Positions 27,357 through 34,925 of a DNA stretch of 64,000 nucleotides are shown here, piece by piece. The stretch's first letter is position 1, and each line of letters starts with the position of its first letter. Source of the DNA: Streptomyces sp. M92 (GTDB lineage Bacteria; Actinomycetota; Actinomycetes; Streptomycetales; Streptomycetaceae); contig NZ_CP101137.1 in the NCBI RefSeq assembly GCF_028473745.1, positions 992,001 to 1,056,000 on the forward strand. The letters are read 5' to 3'. A program made the translations under genes and the position numbers. A model generated the notes under the pieces. It was given only the letters and a program-made list of their open reading frames with translations. It was not told the DNA's origin and searched no databases.

Positions 27357-27422
27357 GATCCGACGGTACCGGTGGGGACTGACACGGCGGTGGGAGAGTC
27401 GCCCTCTCAGTACCCTGGGCTC

Positions 27423-27995
27423 ATGGACTACGCCAGGATGCGCGCCATCGCCGCAGAGCTCGGGGCCTACTCGGAACAGCTCGAGGGGTCGTGGAGCGTC
27501 GAGATCGGGCCGTCCGGTCCGATACTGGCGATGATGTGCCCGTCGAAGCGACACGAGGGCACGGTCCGCCGCATCTGCAAGCAGCTGGACGCGCAACTGC
27601 CCCGCACCCACCCCGGCTACATCTGCGCGAACGGCCCCGAGATCGAGCATCCGGCCATCGGCCGCATGCGCCGCCCCGGTGCCGTCGTGATCCCCGAAGC
27701 CACCCTCGACGAAGAAGGCCTCGCCGTCGACGCGACGCAGGTGCTGGCTGCCGTCGAGATCGTCTCACCGTCCAACCCGAGCAACGACTACGACGAGAAG
27801 CTGACCGAATACCCGGCCATGGGCATCCCGCACCACATGATCGTCGACCCGCGCACCGGCACGATCGAGGTCCACTCCGACCCTTGCAAGGGCCGCTACA
27901 GCAGCAAAGAGCCGTACATCTTCGGTGACTCGGTGGCGTTCGGGCCGTGGACGGTGGAGACGTCGGAGTTCCGCAGGTACGGCCGGGAGGGCTGA
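27423..27995 (+). CDS. Uma2-family (DUF820) restriction-endonuclease-fold protein
   Basis: A 190-residue protein of the Uma2/DUF820 family, which has a PD-(D/E)xK nuclease-like fold and is widely duplicated in streptomycetes and cyanobacteria. The expected core is seen: RPGAVVIPEA where most members have PDVVV, then LAAVEIVSPSNPSNDYDEKLTEYPAMGIPHHMIVDPRTG, with the Glu-x-(Val)-Ser-Pro and Asp-x-x-Lys catalytic-type residues. The PDV Asp is replaced by Gly (RPGAVV), so nuclease activity is doubtful. It is followed directly by a truncated anti-sigma kinase-like gene that overlaps its 3' end. Biological role of the family is unclear. Confidence 0.75.
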   Translation: MDYARMRAIAAELGAYSEQLEGSWSVEIGPSGPILAMMCPSKRHEGTVRRICKQLDAQLPRTHPGYICANGPEIEHPAIGRMRRPGAVVIPEATLDEEGLAVDATQVLAAVEIVSPSNPSNDYDEKLTEYPAMGIPHHMIVDPRTGTIEVHSDPCKGRYSSKEPYIFGDSVAFGPWTVETSEFRRYGREG

Positions 27996-28321
27996 GGGTC
28001 GGGGACGGGATTGACCGGGTCCGCCTCGTAGACGTCGCCGAACTGCTCGCGACGGAGCCGGTCTCCAACGCCGTACGGCACGCCAAGGGCCCCGCCGCCC
28101 TCCGCATCCGCTGGTCGCCGCCGGGCACGCTGCGGATCGGGGCGTGGGACGCGGACCCGGAACCACCCGAACCCCCGGCTGCCTTCGGGCGGGTGGAGGA
28201 GTCGGAGGCAGGGCGGTGGCTGGCGCTGGTCCGGGCCTGCGCCGACGTGTGGGGATGGCATCCGCTGGCCAGACACGGCAATCGGGACAAGTACGTCTGG
28301 TGCGAGCTGTCGGCAGCCTGA
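27947..28321 (+). pseudogene. N-terminally truncated HATPase_c anti-sigma-type kinase remnant
   Basis: The frame encodes the rear part of a streptomycete RsbW/SpoIIAB-like ATPase: VAELLATEPVSNAVRHAKG (the N-box, normally ELVTNAVRHA), RIGAWDADPEPP, and EAGRWLALVRACADVWGWHP (normally G-R-G-L). The first strand and helix normally found before the N-box are missing, and the only in-frame ATG (27947) lies inside the upstream gene and would add unrelated residues. The usual Gly of the second box is also changed (GRWLAL). I read it as a decayed or truncated gene rather than an active kinase, but a short functional form cannot be excluded. Confidence 0.55.
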
Positions 28322-28377
28322 AGGCCCGCCCGGGCAATTCACTTGCCCCGACCCGGGATCTTCCGGAGGCTCGCCGC

Positions 28378-29718
28378 ATGAGTGCGAGTGAACTCGATCG
28401 CCGGCTGGTCTCGGCGGTCCCGTCCGGTGACGCCGGCGCGGTGCGGGACCTGCTGTCCGAGGGGGCGGACCCGAACACTGTGGACGCCGACAGCGGGTTG
28501 CCGGTGCTGTGCACTGCCGTTGCGGCCTACGACGCCCCGGTCGCCGAGGCCCTGATGGACGGTGGGGCCGATCCCGACCGGGTGCTTCCGGACGGGAGTA
28601 CGCCGTTGCTGCGGGCGCTCGACGGCGGGTCTCCGGCCGTCTTCTGCTCGGTACTCGGCAAGGATCCCCGGCTGCGGCTGCCGGAACAGGAGCGTGCGCG
28701 GCTGCTCGTCCGGGCCCGGAGCTGGTACGAGACGGGCGCGGTCGAGGAGTTGCGGCGCAGGACGGGATCGCGAGGTCCCGCCGTGTCGGACCGGGTGACG
28801 GACGACGGGTACGACTGGGTCGAACAGCACGCGCTCGGCGGCCTGGTCGTACGGGCCGGGCACGGGGCGGTCCTGACGTGGCTGGAGTCACGCTTTCAGG
28901 TCCTGCCCCCCGTCGACGAACTGATCGACCGTGCCGTCTCCGTGGCGGACGAGGAGCACGTCGACTGGTGGGCAGTGTGCTACGCGCTTGTGGAGCGCCA
29001 CCGCCAGGAGACCTGGTCGGCCGTGCTGGCCCACGGCGACCACCCCGATCCGACACACCGCCGGTTCGTCGCGGACTACCTGCGGACGCGCGGGATCATC
29101 GCGTGCGACTCCCCCTTCGCGGAGCGGGAGAGCGAGTTCCTGGCCGCGTGGGCGACGCGGGAGACGGACGGTGCGGTGCTCGCGAAGGTGCTGGAGGCCT
29201 TCGCCGAGTACGAGCATCCCCGCATGGAGGCGACGGGACTGCGCCACGCCGCACACCGGGACCTCCGCGTGCGCCTGCGCGCGACCACCGTCCTCGCCGC
29301 GTCGGAGACCCGCTCGCCCGAGGCCGGCGCTGCCCTGCTCGTCCTCCTCGGCGATCCGGACGCCCGCGTACGGCTGGAGGCGTGCCGGGCGCCCCTGAAG
29401 GACGACGCCCTTCTCGCGCAGGCCGCCGCTGAACTGGCCCGCCTGGCCGAGGGGCCGGAGCGGGAACTGCGGGGCGCGGTGGCGGAGGCGCTGACCGCCT
29501 CACCGGACCGTACGGCCGTCACCGCCGACGCCCTGGCCGCACTGCTCGGCGACGACAACCAGCTCGTACGCCTGGAGGCGGCCTACGGCCTCGTGCTGCG
29601 CGACGATCCGCGCACCGGGGAGGCCGTCGAGCGGATCGGGCCGCTCGGCGGCGGGTTCGAGCACGACCACCGGGTTGACGCGCTGTGGGACTGGACGCGC
29701 CGGGAGCGCCGTCCATGA
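28378..29718 (+). CDS. Ankyrin- and HEAT-repeat protein
   Basis: A 446-residue soluble protein. The ATG follows GGAGG. The N-terminal third (about 1-85) contains ankyrin units (GDAGAVRDLLSEGADPNTVDADSGLPVLCTAV, then APVAEALMDGGADPDRVLPDGSTPLLRAL). The middle has no recognised domain; the last third (about 295-445) contains HEAT-like helical pairs (DLRVRLRATTVLAAS, DPDARVRLEACRAPL, DNQLVRLEAAYGLV). Both repeat types build protein-binding surfaces, so it is likely a scaffold or adaptor. It has no catalytic motif. Its neighbours (Uma2-like, TOPRIM) are nucleic-acid related but on different strands, so partnership is speculative. Confidence 0.75.
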   Translation: MSASELDRRLVSAVPSGDAGAVRDLLSEGADPNTVDADSGLPVLCTAVAAYDAPVAEALMDGGADPDRVLPDGSTPLLRALDGGSPAVFCSVLGKDPRLRLPEQERARLLVRARSWYETGAVEELRRRTGSRGPAVSDRVTDDGYDWVEQHALGGLVVRAGHGAVLTWLESRFQVLPPVDELIDRAVSVADEEHVDWWAVCYALVERHRQETWSAVLAHGDHPDPTHRRFVADYLRTRGIIACDSPFAERESEFLAAWATRETDGAVLAKVLEAFAEYEHPRMEATGLRHAAHRDLRVRLRATTVLAASETRSPEAGAALLVLLGDPDARVRLEACRAPLKDDALLAQAAAELARLAEGPERELRGAVAEALTASPDRTAVTADALAALLGDDNQLVRLEAAYGLVLRDDPRTGEAVERIGPLGGGFEHDHRVDALWDWTRRERRP

Positions 29719-29766
29719 CCGCTCGCGCCGGGACCCGGTGACGCGTAGGCCGACGGGGCGCCGGCG

Positions 29767-30384
29767 TCACAGTGCCGCGAACAGCCCCGCCAGCGGGTCG
29801 GGCGTGCGGGCCGGGTCCAAGGCCTCGACCAGCACACGACCGTAGTGGATCTTGCGGCCCTTCTTCGTGCCGAAGAAGCGGCGGAGTTGCTGGCGGGCCG
29901 TGCGGTCCTGCTGGGCGGGCTGGCGGAGGAAGGTCCGCAGGGGGCGGAGGTCACCCTCCGTCTCGATCAGTTCCGTCACCCGGTCCTCGCCGAGCGCGCG
30001 GATCAGCTCGTCCTCCAGGTCGGCCGTGCAGACGAAGAGGTCGTCGGGGGAGGCGTGCGCGCGGTCCAGGGCGCGGACGTAGTAGCCGCGTTCCCGTTCG
30101 TCGCACAGGCCGGTGAGGCGCAGGTCCAGGCCCCTCGGACCGAGGAGGCCCGCGAAGCGGCCGACGCTCATCGCGCCGCCCATCGACAGAACGCAGATCC
30201 CCTCCGTCGCGAGGTCCCGGCCGTGGTGCGCGGCCAGTGCGTCGACCGCCGCCGTGTCGCTCGGCCCTTCGAGCAGCACCGCCGTACGGACGGACAGGCG
30301 CCCGGCGAGTTCGCGTGCGGGGCCTTCGGGTCCGCCCGCCGCCCACGCCGTGACCGCGTCCCGGAACGATGCCATGTCCGCCAT
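29767..30384 (-). CDS. Stand-alone TOPRIM domain protein (OLD-nuclease-like)
   Basis: A 205-residue protein. TOPRIM catalytic features are visible: TAVLLEGPSDTAAVDALAAHHG (conserved Glu39, then Asp) and, later, GLCDERERGYYVRAL and CTADLEDELIRALG (the D-x-E-D acidic cluster). This is the TOPRIM half of OLD-family nucleases, here without the usual N-terminal ATPase, as seen in a widespread actinobacterial family. It may act as a metal-dependent nuclease. The start at 30384 (MADMASF) could instead be three codons later. It is divergent from the ArsR-SRPBCC gene across 126 bp. Confidence 0.75.
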   Translation of the reverse strand: MADMASFRDAVTAWAAGGPEGPARELAGRLSVRTAVLLEGPSDTAAVDALAAHHGRDLATEGICVLSMGGAMSVGRFAGLLGPRGLDLRLTGLCDERERGYYVRALDRAHASPDDLFVCTADLEDELIRALGEDRVTELIETEGDLRPLRTFLRQPAQQDRTARQQLRRFFGTKKGRKIHYGRVLVEALDPARTPDPLAGLFAAL

Positions 30385-30442
30385 GGGTCGAGTCTCCGCC
30401 CTCGGCGGCCGGGGCGGTAGCGAATATCGCGAGCCTGTCCGT

Positions 30443-30482
30443 TTGACGTGCAGCCTGTCAGCTGCCTAACGTTATAGGCAGC
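30443..30482 (+). promoter_or_regulatory. Promoter with palindromic operator for the ArsR-SRPBCC gene
   Basis: TTGACG (30443-30448), 18 bases, then TAACGT/TTATAG as the -10 region (30467-30477). The perfect inverted repeat GCTGCCTA-N6-TAGGCAGC (30461-30482) covers the -10, the ideal place for repression by the ArsR-type protein encoded next. Confidence 0.7.
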
Positions 30483-30510
30483 CAATGGGCTGCATGTCAA
30501 AGGGGCGGAG

Positions 30511-31314
30511 ATGGACGAGGTCTTCAAGGCGCTGGCCGACGGCAGTCGGCGCCGACTGCTGGACAGCCTGAACGCGCGCAACGGGCAGAGCCTGCGCGAG
30601 CTGTGCGCCGGGCTGGACATGGCCCGGCAGTCGGTCAGCAAGCACCTGGCGGTACTGGAGGCGGCCCACCTGGTCACCGCCGTCCGGCGGGGCCGGGAGA
30701 AGCTGCACTACCTCAACGCCGAGCCGATCAACGCCATCGCCGAACGCTGGATCAGCCGCTACGACCGGGATCGGGTGCGCGCACTCGCCGACCTCAAGCA
30801 GGCGCTGGAGGACACCGCCATGGACCGCACGGACGGCAACGCGTTCGTCTACACGACCTACATCGGGACCACGCCCGAGAAGCTGTGGCAGGGCCTGACC
30901 GACCCCGCCTTCACCCGGCGCTACTGGGGTGTCGAGTTCGGCACCGACTGGGCGGCCGGGTCGCCCGTGGTGTGGAAGGAGCGGGAGACGGAGACCGCCG
31001 ACCCCGGGCAGGTCGTCCTCGAGTCCGAGCCCTTCCGGCGCCTGTCGTACACCTGGCACACCTTCACGCCCGAGTGGGCGACGGCCAACGGCATCGACGA
31101 CGAGACCCTCGCCAAGCTCTCCGCCGAGCGGCGGTCGAAGGTCACGTTCGAGATCGAGGACCTCGGCGGGGGACTGGTGAAACTGACCGTCGTCCACGAC
31201 GGGTTCGAGCCCGGCAGCACCGTCCGCGAGATGATCCAGCACGGCTGGCCGGCCCTCCTGGCCGGCCTCAAGACACTGCTGGAGACCGGCGAGACGCTGC
31301 CGGAGCCCCAGTGA
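30511..31314 (+). CDS. ArsR-family regulator fused to an SRPBCC (AHSA1) domain
   Basis: A 267-residue protein with an N-terminal ArsR winged helix (about 1-90: MDEVFKALADGSRRRLLDSL, recognition helix DMARQSVSKHLAVLEAAHLV) and a C-terminal SRPBCC/AHSA1 domain (about 105-262: YTTYIGTTPEKLWQGLTDPAFTRRYWG, LSYTWHTF, HDGFEPG). The second domain has a deep hydrophobic pocket in its relatives and probably senses a small lipophilic ligand, so the protein may be a one-component switch. The classic metal-binding Cys motif of ArsR is absent. A palindrome over its own promoter suggests autoregulation. It is a known but little-studied architecture. Confidence 0.82.
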   Translation: MDEVFKALADGSRRRLLDSLNARNGQSLRELCAGLDMARQSVSKHLAVLEAAHLVTAVRRGREKLHYLNAEPINAIAERWISRYDRDRVRALADLKQALEDTAMDRTDGNAFVYTTYIGTTPEKLWQGLTDPAFTRRYWGVEFGTDWAAGSPVVWKERETETADPGQVVLESEPFRRLSYTWHTFTPEWATANGIDDETLAKLSAERRSKVTFEIEDLGGGLVKLTVVHDGFEPGSTVREMIQHGWPALLAGLKTLLETGETLPEPQ

Positions 31315-31327
31315 GCCGGTCGGTCCC

Positions 31328-32233
31328 TCAGCGGCGCAGGGCCGTCTCCCGGTGCATGTGCGACAGCTTCTCCGGGTTGCGGACGGCGTAGAGGCCGCTG
31401 ATGCGGCCGTCGTCGAAGCGGACCGCCACCACGGTGTCGAGCTCGCCGTCGACGTGGAGGGTCAGCGCCGGGTAGCCGTTGACCTGGGCCGGTTCCATCG
31501 ACAGCGCGACGGTGTGTTTGGCCAGTCCGCCGAGCATCAGGCGGGCCACCTTGTCGGCTCCCGCGATGGGGCGCAGGACGGCCTGCTTGATCCCGCCGCC
31601 GTCGCCGAGCAGGACGACGTCCGGGGAGAGGATGTCGAGCAGGCCCTGGAGGTCACCCGTCTCCACGGCCCGCCGGAAGGCCGCGAGTGCCTTCTGGGAC
31701 TCGGTCGTCGAGACCACCCCGCGCGGGCGGCGGGCCGCGACGTGCGCGCGGGCCCGGTGGGCGATCTGCCGGACGGCGGCCGGGCTCTTCTCCACGGCGT
31801 CGGCGATCTCGTCGTAGCCGAGGTCGAACACCTCGCGCAGTACGAACACCGCACGCTCGGTCGGCGACAACGTCTCCAGCACCAGCATCATCGCCATCGA
31901 CACGCTGTCGGCCAGCTCGACGTCCTCCGCCACGTCGGGGGTGGTCAGCAGCGGCTCGGGCAGCCAGGAGCCGACGTAGGACTCCTTGCGGCGGCCGAGG
32001 GTGCGGAGCCTGTTCAGGGCCTGGCGGGTGGTGACGCGGACGAGGTACGCACGCCGGTCGCGTACGGCGCCGAGGTCGACGTCCGCCCAGCGCAGCCAGG
32101 TCTCCTGGAGGACGTCCTCGGCGTCCGCCGCCGAGCCGAGCATCTCGTACGCGACCGTGAAGAGCAGGTTGCGGTGGGCGACGAAGGTCTCGGTGGCGCC
32201 GTCCTGGTCGCGTCCGCCGTTCTCACCGGTCAC
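31328..32233 (-). CDS. ECF41-type RNA polymerase sigma factor (SigJ-like)
   Basis: A 301-residue sigma factor. GTG 32233 has GGGAG upstream and gives a start just before the sigma region; longer starts are less likely. Sigma2 (FVAHRNLLFTVAYEMLGSAADAEDVLQETWLRW) and sigma4 (LSPTERAVFVLREVFDLGYDEIADAV) are followed by a C-terminal SnoaL-like domain. The ECF41 hallmarks are all present: WLPEP in the linker, DGGGIK, and NPEKL near the end. In this group the C-terminal domain replaces an anti-sigma factor and tunes activity. It is divergent from an AhpD/carboxymuconolactone-decarboxylase-like gene, the standard ECF41 partner, and both promoters carry ECF41-like elements. Confidence 0.92.
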   Translation of the reverse strand: MTGENGGRDQDGATETFVAHRNLLFTVAYEMLGSAADAEDVLQETWLRWADVDLGAVRDRRAYLVRVTTRQALNRLRTLGRRKESYVGSWLPEPLLTTPDVAEDVELADSVSMAMMLVLETLSPTERAVFVLREVFDLGYDEIADAVEKSPAAVRQIAHRARAHVAARRPRGVVSTTESQKALAAFRRAVETGDLQGLLDILSPDVVLLGDGGGIKQAVLRPIAGADKVARLMLGGLAKHTVALSMEPAQVNGYPALTLHVDGELDTVVAVRFDDGRISGLYAVRNPEKLSHMHRETALRR

Positions 32234-32280
32234 CGGCTTCTCCCGTTCGTTCGGTTCGGTCGTTTCCGTCACGCGCACAG

Positions 32281-32307
32281 GACACCGGCCGCCGGGGTTC
32301 TGTGACA
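32281..32307 (-). promoter_or_regulatory. ECF41-like promoter of the sigma factor gene
   Basis: On the minus strand, TGTCACA (32301-32307) is followed by 16 bases and TGTC (32281-32284). The family motif, as I know it, is TGTCACA-N16-CGTC, so one position differs. It suggests autoregulation of the ECF41 gene. Confidence 0.6.
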
Positions 32308-32341
32308 CCCGCCGTCGGTGGGCCACGTCACATCGGCATCC

Positions 32342-32368
32342 CGTCACAGGGAGCGGGCCGCCGGCGTC
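32342..32368 (+). promoter_or_regulatory. ECF41-like promoter of the AhpD-like gene
   Basis: CGTCACA (32342-32348), exactly 16 bases, then CGTC (32365-32368), 49 bases before the ATG. It fits the ECF41 promoter motif with one mismatch in the -35 element. Confidence 0.7.
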
Positions 32369-32416
32369 TCGTGTTCGTCACCGAGTCACTGAGTCACCGA
32401 GAGCGAGGACGGGATC

Positions 32417-32902
32417 ATGGACACCCGATTCAACCTGTTCGAGAACGAGTTCGCAGGCAGGTTCGCGAAGCGGTTCGCGGGCGCCGGGATGCTGGTCCAC
32501 GAGTCGGCGCTGCCGAAATCGACGCAGGAGCTGGTGTCGCTGCGGGCCAGCCAGATCAACGGCTGCGGGCACTGCGTCGACATGCACGTCAAGGAGGCGG
32601 CCGCCGCCGGGGAGAGCGCGGTGCGGCTGCACCTGGTCGCCGTCTGGCGCGAGTCCGACGTGTTCACCGAGGCCGAGCGGGCCGCGCTGGCGCTCGCCGA
32701 GGAGGGCACCCGGCTCGCCGACGCCCACGAGGGCGTTTCCGACGAGACCTGGGCGCAGGTGCGCAAGCACTACGACGACGACCAGACCGCCGCGCTGATC
32801 TGCCAGGTCGCCCTGATCAACGCGGCCAACCGGCTCGCCGTGATCACGCACCAGAAGGGCGGTTCCTACGAGGCGGGGATGTTCAAGGCGGCTATGAGCT
32901 GA
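32417..32902 (+). CDS. Carboxymuconolactone decarboxylase/AhpD-family protein
   Basis: A 161-residue all-helical protein of the AhpD/CMD superfamily. The redox motif Cys-Gly-His-Cys is in INGCGHCVDMHVKEA (about 49-63), with the adjacent His expected for proton relay, and the family tail YDDDQTAALICQVALINAANRLAV is complete. Members use the CxxC pair in alkylhydroperoxide or thiol-disulfide chemistry. The ATG lies downstream of an ECF41-type promoter, so the sigma factor next door very probably turns this gene on. Function as antioxidant or in decarboxylation is not settled for ECF41 partners. Confidence 0.9.
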   Translation: MDTRFNLFENEFAGRFAKRFAGAGMLVHESALPKSTQELVSLRASQINGCGHCVDMHVKEAAAAGESAVRLHLVAVWRESDVFTEAERAALALAEEGTRLADAHEGVSDETWAQVRKHYDDDQTAALICQVALINAANRLAVITHQKGGSYEAGMFKAAMS

Positions 32903-32935
32903 CGCGCGGGCGTCGGCGCGGGGCCGGGTTGGCGG

Positions 32936-33724
32936 GTGGCCGTTGGGGCCGCCCGCTTCCTTGCCAGTGTCGTGCCTCCGCGACCCGAGTAAAGGGCGCT
33001 CCCTGCGGTCGCGTCGCCTTCGGCGATGACCCTTCGGGCCACCCTTGACTCGGCCCGCTCCACCACGGGTCAGAAGCGAGCGAGCGGCCCGGAAGAACGG
33101 GTGGCCAAACCCGGTTCACGATCAGCCGCCCCCCGCGTACGCACCCGGCGACGGCGGAACGCGCCCGCGCCTCGCCGGCACGCCACCTCGGCTCAGCGAC
33201 TTCACCGCCGGTGGCCGGCGCGGCCACATACACCGCCCCAGCCCCGCGGCGGCACGCCACGCAGTCTCGGCGGCCAACCCGCCGGACGAGCAGCAGGGGC
33301 CAAAAGCCCCGCCCCCGACCACCCTCCCAAAATGGATGACACTTCGACCCGAAGTGTCATCCATTTCCGAGACCACACCACCACCCCCCGGCCGTCGGTG
33401 CCGAAACCGCGTGGCGTGGCGTGCCGCCACCGGGGCCGGGGCGCACCACCCACCACCGGAAAGCCGCTGAGCCGAGGCGACGTGCCGGCGAGACGCTGAC
33501 GCGCCCCGCACGCCGGACGCGTACGCAGCCGGCGGAAGGGACCGACGCACCCGGGCCACCCGTTCCCCTCCGGCCGCCCGCACGCTTCTCACCCGTGCTG
33601 GAGCGAGCCGAGTCAAGGGTGGCCCGAAGGGTCATCGGCGCAGCCGACGCGACCGCAGGGAGCGCCCTTTACTCGGCTCGCGGAAACACGACACTGACCA
33701 AGAAGCGGGCGGCCCCACGGCCAC
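32936..33724. repeat. Large imperfect inverted repeat, about 0.8 kb, no gene
   Basis: The two halves of this gene-free stretch are diverged inverted copies of each other. The outer arms match best: 32987-33016 is the exact reverse complement of 33645-33674 (30 bp), and the blocks reading CAGTGTCGTG near the ends, ATGACCCTTCGGGCCACCCT, CTCGCCGGCACG and GGCGGCACGCCACG also occur in both arms in inverted order. The centre is a perfect 17-bp hairpin. Both arms carry the same coding-like phrase (RAESRVARRVI...ATAGSALYS) in one frame, but no start or long frame supports a gene. It resembles two head-to-head copies of a dispersed streptomycete intergenic repeat, or a non-autonomous element; no transposase is near. 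Confidence 0.75.
33330..33366. terminator. Perfect 17-bp hairpin at the centre of the inverted repeat
   Basis: AAATGGATGACACTTCG (33330-33346) pairs perfectly with 33350-33366 across a 3-nt loop. It may serve as a bidirectional terminator or form a cruciform; its AT-richness contrasts with the flanks. Confidence 0.55.
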
Positions 33725-33824
33725 CGAACCAGCAGGCGGCTCCGAGGACATACGCGGCATACGCCTCCACCACGCCGAGTCACGATTGAGTCTCGGGTAC
33801 CTCTCACCCTCTTGCCATCCTTCG

Positions 33825-33859
33825 TGTAATCGTTTCCAATCCCCGTGTAATCGATTCCA
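33825..33859 (+). promoter_or_regulatory. Tandem LacI-type operators upstream of rbsR
   Basis: TGTAATCGTTTCCA (33825-33838) and TGTAATCGATTCCA (33846-33859) are 13/14 identical direct copies, 21 bases apart, i.e. on one face of the helix, directly before the ribosome site of the LacI gene. They are the likely operators for autoregulation of the ribose operon. Confidence 0.7.
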
Positions 33860-33878
33860 CGAGGAGGTGGAAACGGCG

Positions 33879-34925
33879 ATGGCGAGCATCAAGGACGTCG
33901 CCGTCGAGGCGGGCGTGTCCGTCGCGACGGTCTCGCGCGTCCTCAACGGCCACCCGTCCGTCAGCCCCGGCGCCCGCACCCGCGTGCTGGCCGCCGTCGA
34001 GACGCTGGGCTACCGCCCGAACGCCGTCGCCCGGTCGCTGCGCACCGATCAGACCCGCACCCTCGGTCTGGTCATCAGCGACGTCATGAACCCGTACTTC
34101 ACCGAACTGGCCCGGTCCGTCGAGGAAGAGGCCCGCGCGCTCGGCTACAGCGTGATCATCGGCAACGCCGACGAGCGGCCCGATCTCCAGGACCACCACG
34201 TGACGACGTTGCTGGACCGCCGTATCGACGGGCTCCTCGTCTCCCCCACCGACGGCGGCTCCCCGCGCATGCTGGACGCCGCGCGGGCCGGGACGCCGAT
34301 GGTGTTCGTCGACCGGTGGATTCCCGGCGTGGACGTGCCCGTCGTCCGGTCGGACGGGCGGGGCGCGGTGCGCGACCTCGTCGCCCACCTGCACGGGCTC
34401 GGGCACCGGCGGCTCGCGATCATCGCCGGGCCCGCCGCCACCACCACCGGACGCGAGCGCGTCGACGCCTTCCGCGAGGCGCTCGCCGCGTACGGGCTTC
34501 CCCTCCCGGACGCGTACACCGGCCAGGGCGACTTCCAGGCGGCAAGCGGGCGCCGGGTCACCGAGGGCTTCCTCGACCTGCCCGAGCCGCCCGACGCCGT
34601 CTTCGCCGCCGACAACCTGATGGCGCTCGGCGCGCTGGACGCCGTACGCGCGCGCGGTCTGCGTGTCCCCGAGGACATCGCGCTCGCCGCGTTCGACGAC
34701 ATCCGCTGGTTCGTGCACACCGACCCGCCGGTCACCGCGATCGCCCAGCCCACGGGCGACCTCGGCCGGGCCGCCGTGCGCGCGCTCGTCGACCGGATCG
34801 AGGGGCGGACCGGCGAGTCCGTCACCCTGCCGGCGCGGCTCGTCGTGCGCCGCTCGTGCGGTGAGTCCCCCTCGGCGTCCGAACAACCCCCGTCCCCCTC
34901 CCCCGTACGAAGGAGTACGCCGTGA
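33879..34925 (+). CDS. rbsR: LacI-family regulator of the ribose operon
   Basis: A 348-residue repressor. The N-terminal HTH (SIKDVAVEAGVSVATVSRVLNGHPSVS) and hinge (YRPNAVARSLRTDQTRTLGLVISD) are followed by a periplasmic-binding-protein-like effector domain with DNLMALGALDAVRARGLRVPEDIALAAFDD. ATG 33879 follows GAGGAGG; a GTG four codons earlier lies on that site. Its stop overlaps the GTG of the transporter ATPase gene as GTGA, so it is the first gene of the ribose operon and probably represses its own promoter through the tandem sites upstream. Ribose or ribose-5-phosphate is the likely effector; this rests on the operon. Confidence 0.88.
   Translation: MASIKDVAVEAGVSVATVSRVLNGHPSVSPGARTRVLAAVETLGYRPNAVARSLRTDQTRTLGLVISDVMNPYFTELARSVEEEARALGYSVIIGNADERPDLQDHHVTTLLDRRIDGLLVSPTDGGSPRMLDAARAGTPMVFVDRWIPGVDVPVVRSDGRGAVRDLVAHLHGLGHRRLAIIAGPAATTTGRERVDAFREALAAYGLPLPDAYTGQGDFQAASGRRVTEGFLDLPEPPDAVFAADNLMALGALDAVRARGLRVPEDIALAAFDDIRWFVHTDPPVTAIAQPTGDLGRAAVRALVDRIEGRTGESVTLPARLVVRRSCGESPSASEQPPSPSPVRRSTP

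Noticed and set aside
33026..33789. Short frames inside the giant inverted repeat
   Set aside because: Same phrases occur in both inverted arms, with no plausible start; they follow from the repeat and not from a gene.
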